DNA of 64,000 nt from Budorcas taxicolor (taxonomy: Eukaryota; Chordata; Mammalia; Artiodactyla; Bovidae), in the NCBI RefSeq assembly GCF_023091745.1, contig NC_068934.1, positions 17,996,434 to 18,060,433 on the forward strand. The letters are read 5' to 3'. Shown one piece after another: positions 34,181 to 45,367 of the stretch. The notes under the pieces are model-generated. The model was not told where the DNA came from and made no database searches. It saw only the letters and a program-made list of their open reading frames with translations. The position numbers and the translations under genes were made by a program. Numbering within the stretch: the first letter of the stretch is position 1; the number at the start of each line of letters is the position of its first letter.

Positions 34181-36090
34181 ATTGTGTCAATCAGAAATAA
34201 GTGGCAGAATTTTTATCTACCTTGTGGCAGATAGTGTGATGTGAATATATGTTTTTTCCCAAGGAATATCAAGATAATAATGTTATGGTAATTTTTTTTA
34301 GCCCTTCTTATGCCATCTTCAACATATTTCTTTACTATGTAGTAAAACCCTTTAGTATTTTATTTGGGAAAAACAGTAGAATATGATGATGTATGTTTAT
34401 TATTATTATTCAGTGAAATAAATTTTTGGAATCAGAGCTTTCATTTATTGTGTATTTTTTTTAACTTAGACCAACCAGAGTACCTTGGCATCTCATTACT
34501 TGCCTCAGGCTTATTTATTTTTGTCATTATAGGTTTTTTGACAGGGTGTTAAACAGTTTAATTTTTTTTTTATTTTTTACTTTTTATTTAGACTAGTTTA
34601 GTTATTTTGTTTTCTTTTTTTTTAAAGTATGGCAGAAATATAATCACAGATTTGGAAAGTTTATTTTTAAGTTAGTTATTTTCAATTTTACAACTCTTTT
34701 TCCCCTTTCCGAAATACATAATAATCCTATCCACAGTGCAGCCCTGAGACTGGATCATATGCATATGATGCATCAATGCACCATATGGATAAAATACTAC
34801 AGCTTTAAACTTATAGGATGCTAGTAATTAGACAAAAGAGAAAACAGAGAACCTGAATAAAGTAAGATAATTTATTTTATGCTTGAGGGAAGTAGAATGA
34901 AAAGTATTGACATCTGTGGGGATCACACAATAATATGCTGTACATTTTTAAGAAATGTAAATATTGATCAATTTTTTTGGATAAGTTTAAACATGAAAAA
35001 GAACAGAATAATACTGTAAACAGCCAAATACTGCCACCCACCTCAGTGCTTTGCTTCAGGACAAAACAGATCTTAATAAGTTCTATTTATTTAAAAATAA
35101 ATAAGGCATAGCATTTTATATTATGTTTAATTTTTACTTATGACTCTCACAGTGCTTAATGTAGGTTTGGATGATTTTACGACTTGAAAGCATAAAGAGA
35201 GACAGAGGAACTTCCCTGGTGGTCCAGTGGATAAAATGCAGGGGGCACGATTTCAGTCCCTAATCAGGGAACTGAGGTCTCTATACCAAATAAAAGAGAT
35301 GGGGGTGGAGGGGTTGGGTGGGATATGAAGCTGTCCCAGAGGTCACTGAAGATTTGTTAAGTGAGCGGAAGATTATATGAGAGAATATACTGGGAGATGC
35401 CTCCTTTAGAAGTAGATGAGGCACAGTCTTGAGAAAGCCGAAAAAAGATGAAGAGCTTTTTTTTTTTTTTGGTGATCAGAAGATGACATTGATCATACTG
35501 TCTCATCATCTTTTCCAAATCTTTGTTTGATGTCAGAATTAGGAAATTGGTATTGGGAGGGTAGGCAGAGGATAGATGATATCTTTTATATTTAGTCAAA
35601 ACTGATGTTTAATTATATAGGATATCTACAAATTATGTGTTTTTGAGTGGGAGTAGATAGGAAGGAGATGGATTCATAGTGGTCACACAGTTTACATCTC
35701 TAAAGAAAATGAAACTTTTCCTCTAATGTACTTTAAACTTACAAGTACATATTGCAGAAAATACATTCTGCACCTTTTGTGTTTTTTAAAATACTTGTCA
35801 GTATTAAGATGATGGTGATATTAAAGAAAAACTACAGTAAACATCTGTTTGCGCTTCTGCTAGGAATTATTTATCAGCAATACATTAATATAAGAAATAG
35901 TTTATTTCTGCTTATCAGTACCTATGTTTGAAAACAGACGTGAAGTTAAATATGCACCAAGGATATCTTTTAGGCCAGCAATGCCATGGCACTTGGCTAG
36001 AAGCTTTTGTGGCTCATTGTGCTGCTGATTGCTGATCCCCTCACTCACACTTTTCAGCACTCTTTTGGCCAAGCATTTATGGAGCAATTA
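34181..36090. other. Mostly unique AT-rich intron
   Basis: Only low-complexity T and A runs (34561-34625, 35457-35471) and the short SINE at 35205-35300 are recognised. No exon seen. Confidence 0.45.
35205..35300 (+). repeat. CHR-type tRNA-derived SINE, short
   Basis: Reads aacttccctggtggtccagt, then agtccctaatcagggaactg and an A-rich end; no Bov-A body. Confidence 0.8.
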
Positions 36091-36310
36091 CTTGCCAGGT
36101 GGTGGTAGTGGTAAACAACTGCCTGCCAATGCAGGAGACATAGAGACATGAGATTGATCCCTGGGTCAGGAGGATCCCCTGTTGAAGGGCATGGCAACCT
36201 ACTCCAGTATTCTTCCTTCCCTGGAGAATCCCACGGACAGAGGAGCCTGGCAGGCTACCATCCGTGGGATTGCAAAGGGTCAGACACAGCTGAAGCAACT
36301 TCGTATGCAC
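36091..36310 (+). repeat. Bov-tA SINE
   Basis: Head gtagtggtaaacaactgcct, body ctactccagtattcttcctt with a small duplication (cttccttccc), and end ggtcagacacagctgaagca. It faces the Bov-tA at 36395 in the opposite orientation. Confidence 0.92.
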
Positions 36311-36394
36311 TCAAAGAACTCAATATTTTGACCTTCTCATCTTTTGTCCTGCACCAACTCTGTTTTCATTAAAAATAGTGCAGTGTTAGACTTT

Positions 36395-36623
36395 GTGCGT
36401 GTGCATGCTAAGTCACTTCAGTGATGTCAGACTTTTGCAACCCCATGGACTGTAGCCCGGCAGGCTCCTCTGTGCATGGGATTCTCCAGGCAAGAATACT
36501 GGAGTGGGTTATCATGCCGCCTTCCAGGAGATCTTCTTGATCCAGGGATTGAACCCATGCCTCTTAATGTCTCCTGCATTGGCAGGTAGGTTCTTTACCA
36601 CCAGCTCCACCTGGGAAGCCCAT
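36395..36623 (-). repeat. Bov-tA SINE with target-site duplication
   Basis: Reverse-strand copy from gtgcatgctaagtcacttca to cacctgggaagccc. Flanks tagtgcagtgttagacttt (36376-36394) and tagtgcagtgttagatttt (36636-36654) match at 18 of 19 and probably extend further left. Confidence 0.94.
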
Positions 36624-37059
36624 TTTCGTTATAAGTAGTGCAGTGTTAGATTTTACTAACCACCTATATTCTTGGTATTTGACTTTGTTTCGTACTTTGT
36701 TCTTGGCTTTTTGATTTTCCTGTTGGTGCTTACTAAAGTAATCCACACCACTGACAGAAGATTAAAGTGTTAGTGTTTATGTGATAAAGGATACACAGGG
36801 TATAAAACCAGTATACTTTTTAAGTACTTGCTGATAATACCTCAGAGTTCCACTTTTTAAGAAATAAGCTATTTTAAATTTAGTTTTTGAATAGGTAATA
36901 TAGTTTATTGTTCAGAAGGTATCTATTTCAAAGTGCAGGAGGATTCCGTCACACCTTGTTCCCCAGTAATCTAATTTCCTTCCCCAGAATCACCATTGTT
37001 ACTGATTCAGTACAACCATTGCATTTCTTATGAATCCTGGAAAGAATGTTTTGTTAAGG

Positions 37060-37165
37060 ATAGAGGTCCTGGAGTCTGACCACCTTGGTTCATTCTCTTT
37101 GTCATGTTAGACAAGAACTTAACCTGTGTGTCTCAGTTTCCTTCTCTGTAAATGGGGATACTCTT
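37060..37165 (+). repeat. MIR fragment
   Basis: Reads ggtcctggagtctgaccacc, then acaagaacttaacctgtgtg, tctcagtttccttctctgta and aatggggatac, a typical MIR core. Confidence 0.78.
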
Positions 37166-37239
37166 TGTTAGATGCTTATATACTCCTTGGCTATGGTTGT
37201 TTTTGTAGAAGTATCTGTATCTAAATGATTATTTTTTTA

Positions 37240-38040
37240 ACCTCAGAAAAATAGTTTAGTTAGAGGTAATTTTCATTCACAGCACACAGTTGTTACTGGT
37301 CTCTGCAAGGTCCTTGTATCCTATCACAGTGTAGCAAAACTGTTTATTCTCTTCTGTGAGTCTACAGGTCATTTGAGTGGTTGGTTGGGTTGGGCTTAGT
37401 CAGCGGATGGGTTGGCTGAGAGCTGGCCATCTAGAATGATTTTGTGTGAGATGACTCATCTCTTTTCCACTTACCTCTCAAATTTCCCTATTATGCTAAT
37501 CAGGATGTGAATCTCTTTGGTAGCTTGGCTCCAAGAAAGAATGTGAACTACACAAGCAGGTTTTCAGGCCACTATTTGTGTTAATTTTGTTACCACGCCA
37601 TTGACCAAAACAAGTCACGTGGCCAGGCTCAGGGGTAGTGTGTAATATGCCAAGGGGGTTGAAATAGAGAGGTGTGACAAATTGGAGACATTAATGCAAT
37701 TAATCTAACACAGTTGACTCTGTAGTAACTGCCGTCCAGCACTTGGTGGTTGCCGTAGAGCTATTGTTGGTCGGTAGTAAGGCGGACAAGTTGAAAGTTA
37801 AGAGGTCACCAAGCACCGTGGTTAAGTGTGTCACTGTGTTAGACTGCCACAGTCTTCTGAGAGTAATGACTTCAGTTCCATTTTCTCCTCTCAAATCTTA
37901 TGCACATTCCTTTTCAACAATAGAAGGCCAGCTGTAGCCTGGAACCGTGCAGGATTGGGGGTTCTAGGAAACAGAGTCCTCAGTTTAGATGGGAGCAGTA
38001 ATGCCAAGCTGATAAAATACCATCCAGCATAATCTTTTTC
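37240..38040. other. Unassigned old sequence, CpG-enriched at 37715-37825
   Basis: The 37500-37680 part (tgaccaaaacaagtcacgtg, gccaggctcaggggtagtgt) reads like an ancient mammalian repeat I cannot name. The 37715-37825 part has several CpGs within about 110 bases, in contrast to the CpG-poor intron around it. No exon structure. Confidence 0.4.
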
Positions 38041-38589
38041 TTGCCTTATCTTTTCTGCTTTATACCAGTCACCACTTCCATTCCTTATATTCTCTTGGAG
38101 GCACTCACCTTAATTTCTTTGATACGTCTTTTTACTATGAATATAACCCCATAAAATATGAGTGATTTTTTGTGTGTATATTTTAAATTTACATTAATGA
38201 TAATAGAGTTATTGTTATATTATTCTGTTTTCTACTTTTTTCCATTTAGCTCTGTTTTGAAATTCTATTTATGTTACTCTAGGTTTATCTGTTTTTTGCT
38301 TGTCATTGCTACACAATATTCTTTATATTTCCCTTCTACATTTTGCTTACCATTTCTAGTAATGGACAGTTAGGTTGTTTCCAATTATAAGTTATATTCC
38401 CCCTCCAAAAAAAAAAAATTGCAATAGTCTTCTACATATTCCATAATATACTTGTATGAAAATTTCTCTAGACTGTATATCCAGAAATTCCTCGGTCATA
38501 GGGTATATGGATTAATTTCACTATGTTATCCAGAATAACTGTACCAGTTTATACTATACTGGCATTACCTCAGCATTCCTTTTTTCCTC

Positions 38590-38990
38590 TGAGTTAGTTT
38601 TCTATCAGTTTGTAACTTGCGGTAAAATACCACCTCTTTATTAGCTCACAGCTCTATAGCTCAGTAATCAGAATCACATGGCTGGGATCAGTCTCTCAAC
38701 TCAGGGTCTCACTGGTTTGATATACAAACCAGTGTATCAGCTCTCTAAGCATTCTGTGCTGCCATCTGGAGCTTGCTCTTCCAAACCCATTCTTGCTATA
38801 GGATTGTATATAGGACTGAGATTCCCATTTTGTTGCTAGCTGCTAGCCAGATTCCTCTCAGCTCCCAGAAACTGCTCTAAGCACCTTTCCATATGTCTTT
38901 ATCTTCAGGTGAGCAACAGCATTTCAAATCCTTCTCATGCTTCAGATTTCTGACTTTCCTACAGCCAGCTGTAGAAAACGTTTTACTTAA
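38590..38990. repeat. Ancient interspersed repeat, family not named
   Basis: Order and wording (taaaataccacctctttatt, agctcacagctctatagctc, ctcaactcagggtctcactg, aaatccttctcatgcttcag) resemble a familiar old mammalian repeat, but I cannot assign the family. Confidence 0.5.
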
Positions 38991-39904
38991 AATTTTTTAT
39001 TTTTAAAGGACTAGCCAGGAAATTTCCAAATCTTGAGGACTTCTGATGTGGAACTTTAATTAAATTTGTAAAATCTCTTCACATCAATATTTGGCTTAGT
39101 GGTTGAATAAACCAGGGCTGAGAATCTTGAAACACATCTTATTAATAGAAATCTGCCTGTTACATAGTGACTGTACCTCTGCACTTGATATTATGTAGCT
39201 TTCTAATCTTTGTGAGCCAGATATATGTAATGAATTCATCTTAAAATGCCTTGTTTTAATTTGTATTTCTCTAATTCATAGTGAATTTGAGTGCTTCATA
39301 CATCTTAACCTTTTGAATTTTCCTTACTGTAAATCTGCTTTTCATACCCATTGTCCAGGTGGTGAGCAGCTTATTTTCTCTTTCTTGTTTTCTTCAAGGA
39401 GGTCCTTATATTTTCTACCCATTAATCACTTGTCAATTTTAGATGTTGAAAATATTTTATCCCTAATCTGTTATTCTGCTGACTTCTTATATCTTCCTTT
39501 ATTAAATAAAATCCTTAACTTCAATGTTGCAATTTGAAGATCTTGTTAAAGAGGTCCTTTCCCACTGGCAAAATCACTAAGTTAGATAGTTAATGCGTAT
39601 ATTCTTATTCTTTCTTCATTACAGTGGAAGTATTTAGACTGTGAATTTTAAAGTTGCAATCCCATATTAGTGTTTGACCCTATCAGGTTCAATAATTACT
39701 GGTTTATGTATGTGTTTAAAAAGTTGAAATTCATACAATATAAATTCACTATTTAAAGGGTACATTTCAGTGGCATTTACTACATTTACAGTGTTAATAC
39801 AGCTACCACACCTATTAAGTTGCAAAACATTTTCATTACCTCAAAAGAAAACCCCATGCCCATTAAGTAGTCACTTCTCATTTCCCCCTTCTCCCCAGAC
39901 CATG

Positions 39905-40110
39905 AAAATGAAGTGTTAGTCTCTCAGTTGTGTCCAAATCTGCAACCCTATGAGCTGCAGACCACCAGGCTCCTCTGTCCAGGGGTTCTACAGGCAAGAG
40001 TACTGGAGTGGATTGCCATTTCATTCTCCAGCGGGTCTTCCCCCGCCAGGGATGGAACCTGGGTCTCCGGTGCAGGCAGATACTTTACTGTCTGAGCCAC
40101 CAGACCATGG
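39905..40110 (-). repeat. Bov-tA SINE with target-site duplication
   Basis: Reverse-strand copy (gtctctcagttgtgtccaaa to actgtctgagccaccagacc). Flanked by ctccccagaccatg at 39891-39904 and 40111-40124, an exact 14-bp duplication. Confidence 0.95.
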
Positions 40111-40360
40111 CTCCCCAGACCATGGCTCTCACCAATCAGTCTGTATGGATTTACCTAGTCTAGATATTGCATATAAATGAAATCATGCAATATGTGGCCT
40201 TTTTAAAAATGTTTTTTACTTAGCTTAGGGTGTTCAAGCTTTATCCATGTTTTAGCATACATAAATACTTCATTCCATCTTATGACTAAATAGTATTTCA
40301 CTGTTTATATATATTGCATTTTGTTTGTCCACTTATCAATATTTCTACCTTTGTTATGAG

Positions 40361-40618
40361 GCCACTCCAGTACTCTTGCCTAGGAAATCCCATGGATGGA
40401 GGACCCTGGTAGGCTACAGTCCATGGGGTTGCGCAGAGTCAGACACGACTGAGCGACTTTGCTTTCATTTTTCACTTTCATGCACTGGAGAAGGAAATGG
40501 CAGCCCGCTCCAGTGTTCTTGCCTGGAGAGTCCCAGGGATGGCGGAGCCTGGTGGGCTGCCGTCTATGGGGTCACACAGAGTCGGACACAACTGACGTGA
40601 CTTAGTAGCAGCAGCAGC
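40361..40618 (+). repeat. BOV-A2 SINE, slightly 5'-truncated
   Basis: Starts at gccactccagtactcttgcc, has the linker gctttcatttttcactttca and a gcagcagcagcag tail. The flank tgttatga at 40352-40359 recurs at 40624-40631. Confidence 0.94.
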
Positions 40619-40873
40619 AGTACTGTTATGAACATTAATGTCAAGTATCTATTTGAATATTTGTTTTTTATTTTTATTTTTTATAACAATTTTAAAATTG
40701 AAGTATAGTTACAGTATTGTTAGCTTCAGATGTACAAAAAAGTGATAGTTTTATATTTGTTATTTTTCAGATTCTCTTCCACTAAGACACTTGAGTGTAG
40801 TCCCCCATGCTGTATAGTAGGTCCATGTTGTTTATCTATGTTGTACATAGGAGTGTGTATATGTTAATCTCAT

Positions 40874-42635
40874 TTCAGTTCAGTCACTCAGTAATGTCTG
40901 ACTCTTTGCAGCCCCATGGACTACAGCATGCCAGGCCTCCCTGTCCATCACCAACTCCCGGAGTTTACCCAAACTCCTGTCCATTGAGTCGGTGATGCCA
41001 TCCAACCATCTCATCCTCTGTCGTCCCCTTCTCGTCCTGCCCTCAATCTTTCCCAGCATCAGAATCTTTTCAAATGAGTCAGCTCTTCGCATCAGGTGGC
41101 CAAAGTATTGGAGTTTCAGCTTCAGCATCAGTCCTTCCAGTGAACACCGTGGACTGATCTTCTTTAGGATAGACTGGTTGGATCTCCTTGCCGTCCAAGG
41201 GACTCTCAAGAGTCTTCTCCAACACCACAGTTCAAAAGCATCAATTCTTCAGCACTCAGCTTTCTTCACAGTCCAGCTCTCACATCCATACATGACCACT
41301 GGAAAAACCATACCTTGACTAGATGGACCTTTGTTGGCAAAGTAATGTCTTTGCTTTTTTATATGCTGTCTAGGTTGGTCATAACTTTCCTTGCAAGGAG
41401 TAAACATCTTTTAATTTCATGGCTGCAGTCACCATCTGCAGTGATTTTAGAGCCCCCCAAAATAAAGTCTGCCACTGTTTCCACTGTTTCCCCACCTATT
41501 TGCCATGAAGTGATGGGACTGGATGCTATGATCTTTGTTTTCTGAATGTTGAGCTTTAAGCCAACTTTTTCACCCTCCTCTTTCACTTTCATCAAGAGGC
41601 TGTTTAGTTCCTCTTCACTTTCTGCCATAAGGGTGGTGTCATCTGCATATCTGAGGTTATTGATATTTCTCCCGGCAATCTTGATTCCAGCTTGTGCTTC
41701 CTCCAGCCCAGCGTTTCTCATGATGTACTCTGCATATAAGTTAAATAAGCAGGGTGTAAATATACAGCCTTGATGTGCTCTTTTTCCTATTTGGAACCAG
41801 TCTGTTGTTCCATGTCCAGTTCTAACTGTTGCTTCCGGACCTGCATACAGACCTGCCTGCATTCTCAAGAGGCAGGTCAGGTGGTTTGGTGTTCCCATCT
41901 CTTTCAGAATTTTCCATAGTTTATTGTGATCCACACAGTCAAATGCTTTGGCATAGTCAATAATGTGGAAATAGATGTTTTTCTGGAACTCTCTTGCTTT
42001 TTCGATGATCCAGCAGATGTTAGCAGTTTGATCTCTGATTCCTCTTTGCCTTTTCTAAAACCAGCTTGAACATCTGGAAGTTCATGGTTCACGTATTGCT
42101 GAAGCTGGTTTGGAGAATTTTGAGCATTTCTTTGCTAGCGTGTGAGTTGAGTGCAATTGTGCAGTAGTTTGAGCATTCTTTGGCATTGCCTTTCTTTGGG
42201 ATTGGAATGAAAACTGACCTTTTCCAGTCCTGTGGCCACTGCTGAGTTTTCCAAATTTGCTGGCATATTGCGGGCAGCAGTTTCACAGCATCGTCTTTTT
42301 GGATTTGAAATAGCTCAACTGGAATTCCATCACCTCCACTAGCTTTGTTCGTAGTGATACTTTCTAAGGCCCACTTGACTTCACATTCCAGGATGTCTGG
42401 CTCTAGGTGAGTGATCACACCATTGTGATTATCTGGGTCATGAAGATCTTTTTTGTACAGTTCTTCTGTGTATTCTTGCCACCTCTTCTTAATATCTTCT
42501 GCTTTTGTTAGGTCCATACCATTTCTGTCCTTTATTGAGCCTATCTTGGCATGAAATGTTCCCTTGGTATCTCTAATTGTCTTGAAGAGATCTCTGGTCT
42601 TTCCCATTCTGTTATTTTCCTTTATTTCTTTGCAC
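40874..42635 (-). mobile_element. BovB (RTE) LINE copy D, antisense, inserted in L1
   Basis: About 1.76 kb and the best-preserved BovB coding text here. Reverse-strand frames at 42089-42688, 41359-41934 and 40880-41209 follow one another as parts of one RT protein. Motifs: VFIPIPKKGNAKECSNY, NNLRYADDTTLMAESEEEL and KLNIQKTKIIASSPITSWQ. YADD is intact, but frameshifts between the blocks and loss of the 5' half make it non-autonomous. Its 5' limit coincides with those of copies A and C near the text for NRMGKTRDLFK, suggesting a shared truncation zone or a shorter subfamily. Confidence 0.92.
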
Positions 42636-42849
42636 TGATCACAAACTCCTAATTGATCACTCCCTACCTGTTCTCCTTTGGTAACCATAAGTTTGTTTTC
42701 TATGTCTCTGAGTGTATTTCTGTTTTGTAAGTGAGTTTATTCACATCATGTTTTTAGATTCCACATATAAGTACTATTAGATGCTCAATCCTTCCATTTT
42801 GCTACCAGTGGCATTTCATTCTTTTTTGTGTGTGGTTGAGGAATATTCC

Positions 42850-42853
<4 letters not shown>

Positions 42854-42899
<46 letters not shown>

Positions 42900-42909
42900 T
42901 GCGCATACA
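42854..42909 (+). repeat. (TG)n microsatellite with a GCGCGTGCGC end
   Basis: About 20 TG units followed by alternating GC/GT (gcgcgtgcgc), located inside the antisense L1. Alternating purine-pyrimidine sequence of this kind can adopt Z-DNA. Confidence 0.95.
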
Positions 42910-45164
42910 CACTAGATCTTCTATTCATCTGTCTTGACTGTTGTAAATAGTGCCACTATGAACATTAGGGTACATGTATCTTTTCAAGTTAGAGTTTTTT
43001 ATTTCTCTAGATATATGCCCAGGAGTGGAATTGCTGGATCATATATTAACTCTAGTTTTAGTTTTTCAAAGAACTTCCAGACTGTTCTTTACTATGGCTG
43101 CACCAATTTTCATTCCCACTGGTAGTGTGGAAGGGTTCCCTTTTTTTCATACCCTCTCCAGAACTCATTGTTTGTAGAGTGTTAAATAATGGCCATTCTA
43201 TCTAGTGTGAGGTGGTACCTCATTGTAGTTTTGATTTGCATTTCTCTAAAACTTAGTGATATTGAGCATCTTTTCATGTGCCTGTTGGCCATTTGTATGT
43301 CTTCTTTGGAGAAATCTTTATTTAAGCCTTCTGCCCATTTTTTAATTTTTTTCTGTTTTCTCTTTTTTAATATTGAGCTGTTTGTGCATTTGGAAATTAA
43401 TCCCGGGTTGATCACACTGTTTGCAAACATTTTCTCCCATTCCATAAATTGTCTTTTCATTTAAAAACTTACAAGTTTGATTAGGTGTCATTTGTGTTTG
43501 CTTTTATTTCAATTGCTCTATGCATTAAATCAAAAAAAAATATTGCAGCAACTTATGCCAAAGAATATTCTGTGTATATTTTCCTCTGGGAGCTTTGTAG
43601 TATCTGCTCTCACATTTAGGTCTTTAGTCCATTTTGAGTTTATTTTTGTATATGGTGTTAGAGAATGTTCTAATTTCATTCTTTAGCATGTATATATTTT
43701 CCTTGCACCACTTATTGCAGAGATTGTTTTTTCTCCTTTGGATATCCTTGCCTCCTGTGTCATAGATTAATTGATTGTAAGCACATGGGTTTGTTCTGGG
43801 CTTTCTGTCCTGCTGCATTGATCTGTGTGTCCTTTTTGTGCCAGTGCCGTGCTGTTTTGATGACTGTTGTTTTGTACTATATTCTGAAGCCAGGGAGTGT
43901 GATTTCTCCAGCTGTGCTCTGTCTCAAGACTGTTTTGGCTACATGGGGTCTTCTCTGTAATTCCATACCCATTGAAAATATTTTTCTTCTAGTTCTATAA
44001 AAGATGCCATTGATAATTTGGTAGTGCTTAGTGTTCAATCTCTAGATTGCCTTGGGAAGTATAACCCTATTTAACAATATTGATTCTTCCAGTCCAAGAA
44101 CTTGGTTTATCTTTCCATTTGTTTGTGTCATTTTCAATTTCTTTCATTGGTGGTCTTATAGTTTTCAGAGTATAGGTCTTTTGCCTCCTTAAGTAGGTTT
44201 ATTCTTAGGAATTTTGTTTGTTTTCATATGATGGTAAATGGGATTGTTTCCTCGATTTCTCTTTCTAATCTTTCTTTGTTAGTATATGAAATGCAACAGT
44301 TGGTGTGTATTAATTCTCGATCCTGCAGTTTTACTGAATTCATCAATGAGCTCTAGCAGTTTTCTGGTAGCATGTTTAGAATTTTCTATGTATAGCATCA
44401 TGTCATTGTTAACAGTGACAGTTCTACTTCTTCTTTTGCAGTTTGGATTCCTTTTATTTCTTTTTCTTCTCTGATTGCTGTGGCTAGGATTTCCAAAATT
44501 ACATTGAATAAGAATGGCAAGAATGGGCATCCTTGTCTTGTTCCTGATCTTACAGGAAGTGTTTTCAGTTTTTCACCGTTGAATATGACATTATGGGTTT
44601 GTCATATATGGCTTTTATTATGTTGAGGTATGTTCCCTCCATGCCCACTTTCTGAAGAGTTTTTATTACAAATGGATGTTGAATTTTATCAGAAGCTTTT
44701 TATGTATCTTTTGAGGTGATTTTATCATTTTTATTCTTCAGTTTGTTAATATGCCGTATCACATTGATTGATTTCTGAGATTGTAAAATCCTTGCATCCC
44801 TGGGATCAATCTCACTTCATGATGGTGTTTGATACTTTCAATATATTGTTCTTTGAATACTTGGTTCTAATTCTTTTAGACATATACCTAGAAGTAAAAT
44901 TTGTATTGTGTATATATAGTATTCCTTGTTTATCTTTTTAAGAAACCACCAAACTCTTTTCCCAAGTAAGTGTACCAGTTTACATTTATAGTTTCATTCC
45001 ATTATATACAAAGAAGATAAGTTATCTGATTTATTGAGACTTGTTTTGTGTTCTGGTATTTAGTCTGTCTTGAACAATGTCCATGTGCACTTGAAGAGTT
45101 CACAGCGTACTGTTGTTGGGTGGAGTCTACCATTTTTAAATTTCCTCTTTCTTGAATCAACATT

Positions 45165-45367
45165 TGTTTGGTTCTTCAGCTGTGTCCAACTCTTTGCAAC
45201 CCCAGGGATGAGAGCCTGCCAGGCTCCTCTGTACATGGATTTCTCCAGGCAAGAATACTGGAGAAAGCCATTCCCTTCTCCAGGGGCTCTTAATGACCCA
45301 AGAATCAAACTGAGGTCTCCTGCATTGCAGGCAGATTCTTTACCATCTGAGCCACCAGGGAAACCCA
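45165..45367 (-). repeat. Bov-tA SINE
   Basis: Reverse-strand copy from cttcagctgtgtccaactct to catctgagccaccagggaaa. The central gggttgcc section is altered. Confidence 0.9.

Larger units (their letters stand above)
39720..40665 (-). repeat. Old L1M fragment, antisense, hit by two SINEs
   Basis: Pieces 39720-39904, 40125-40360 and 40619-40665 read as one antisense L1M (aaagggtacatttcagtggc, then aaacattttcattacctcaa and tgaaatcatgcaatatgtgg). Bov-tA and BOV-A2 insertions lie in the gaps. Confidence 0.78.
40670..45030 (-). mobile_element. L1 LINE, antisense, split by BovB copy D
   Basis: The left piece 40670-40873 is the reversed ruminant L1 3' end (aattgaagtatagttacagt). The right piece from 42636 continues through the 3' UTR (gtttgttttctatgtctctg) into ORF2 (ggctaggatttccaaaatta, gggcatccttgtcttgttcc). 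About 44860-45030 may be a separate older L1M piece. A (TG)n tract sits at 42854-42909. Inactive. Confidence 0.85.

Noticed and set aside
42089..42688. 199-aa reverse-strand frame
   Set aside because: BovB copy D coding text continuous with the frames at 41359-41934 and 40880-41209; a decayed transposon.
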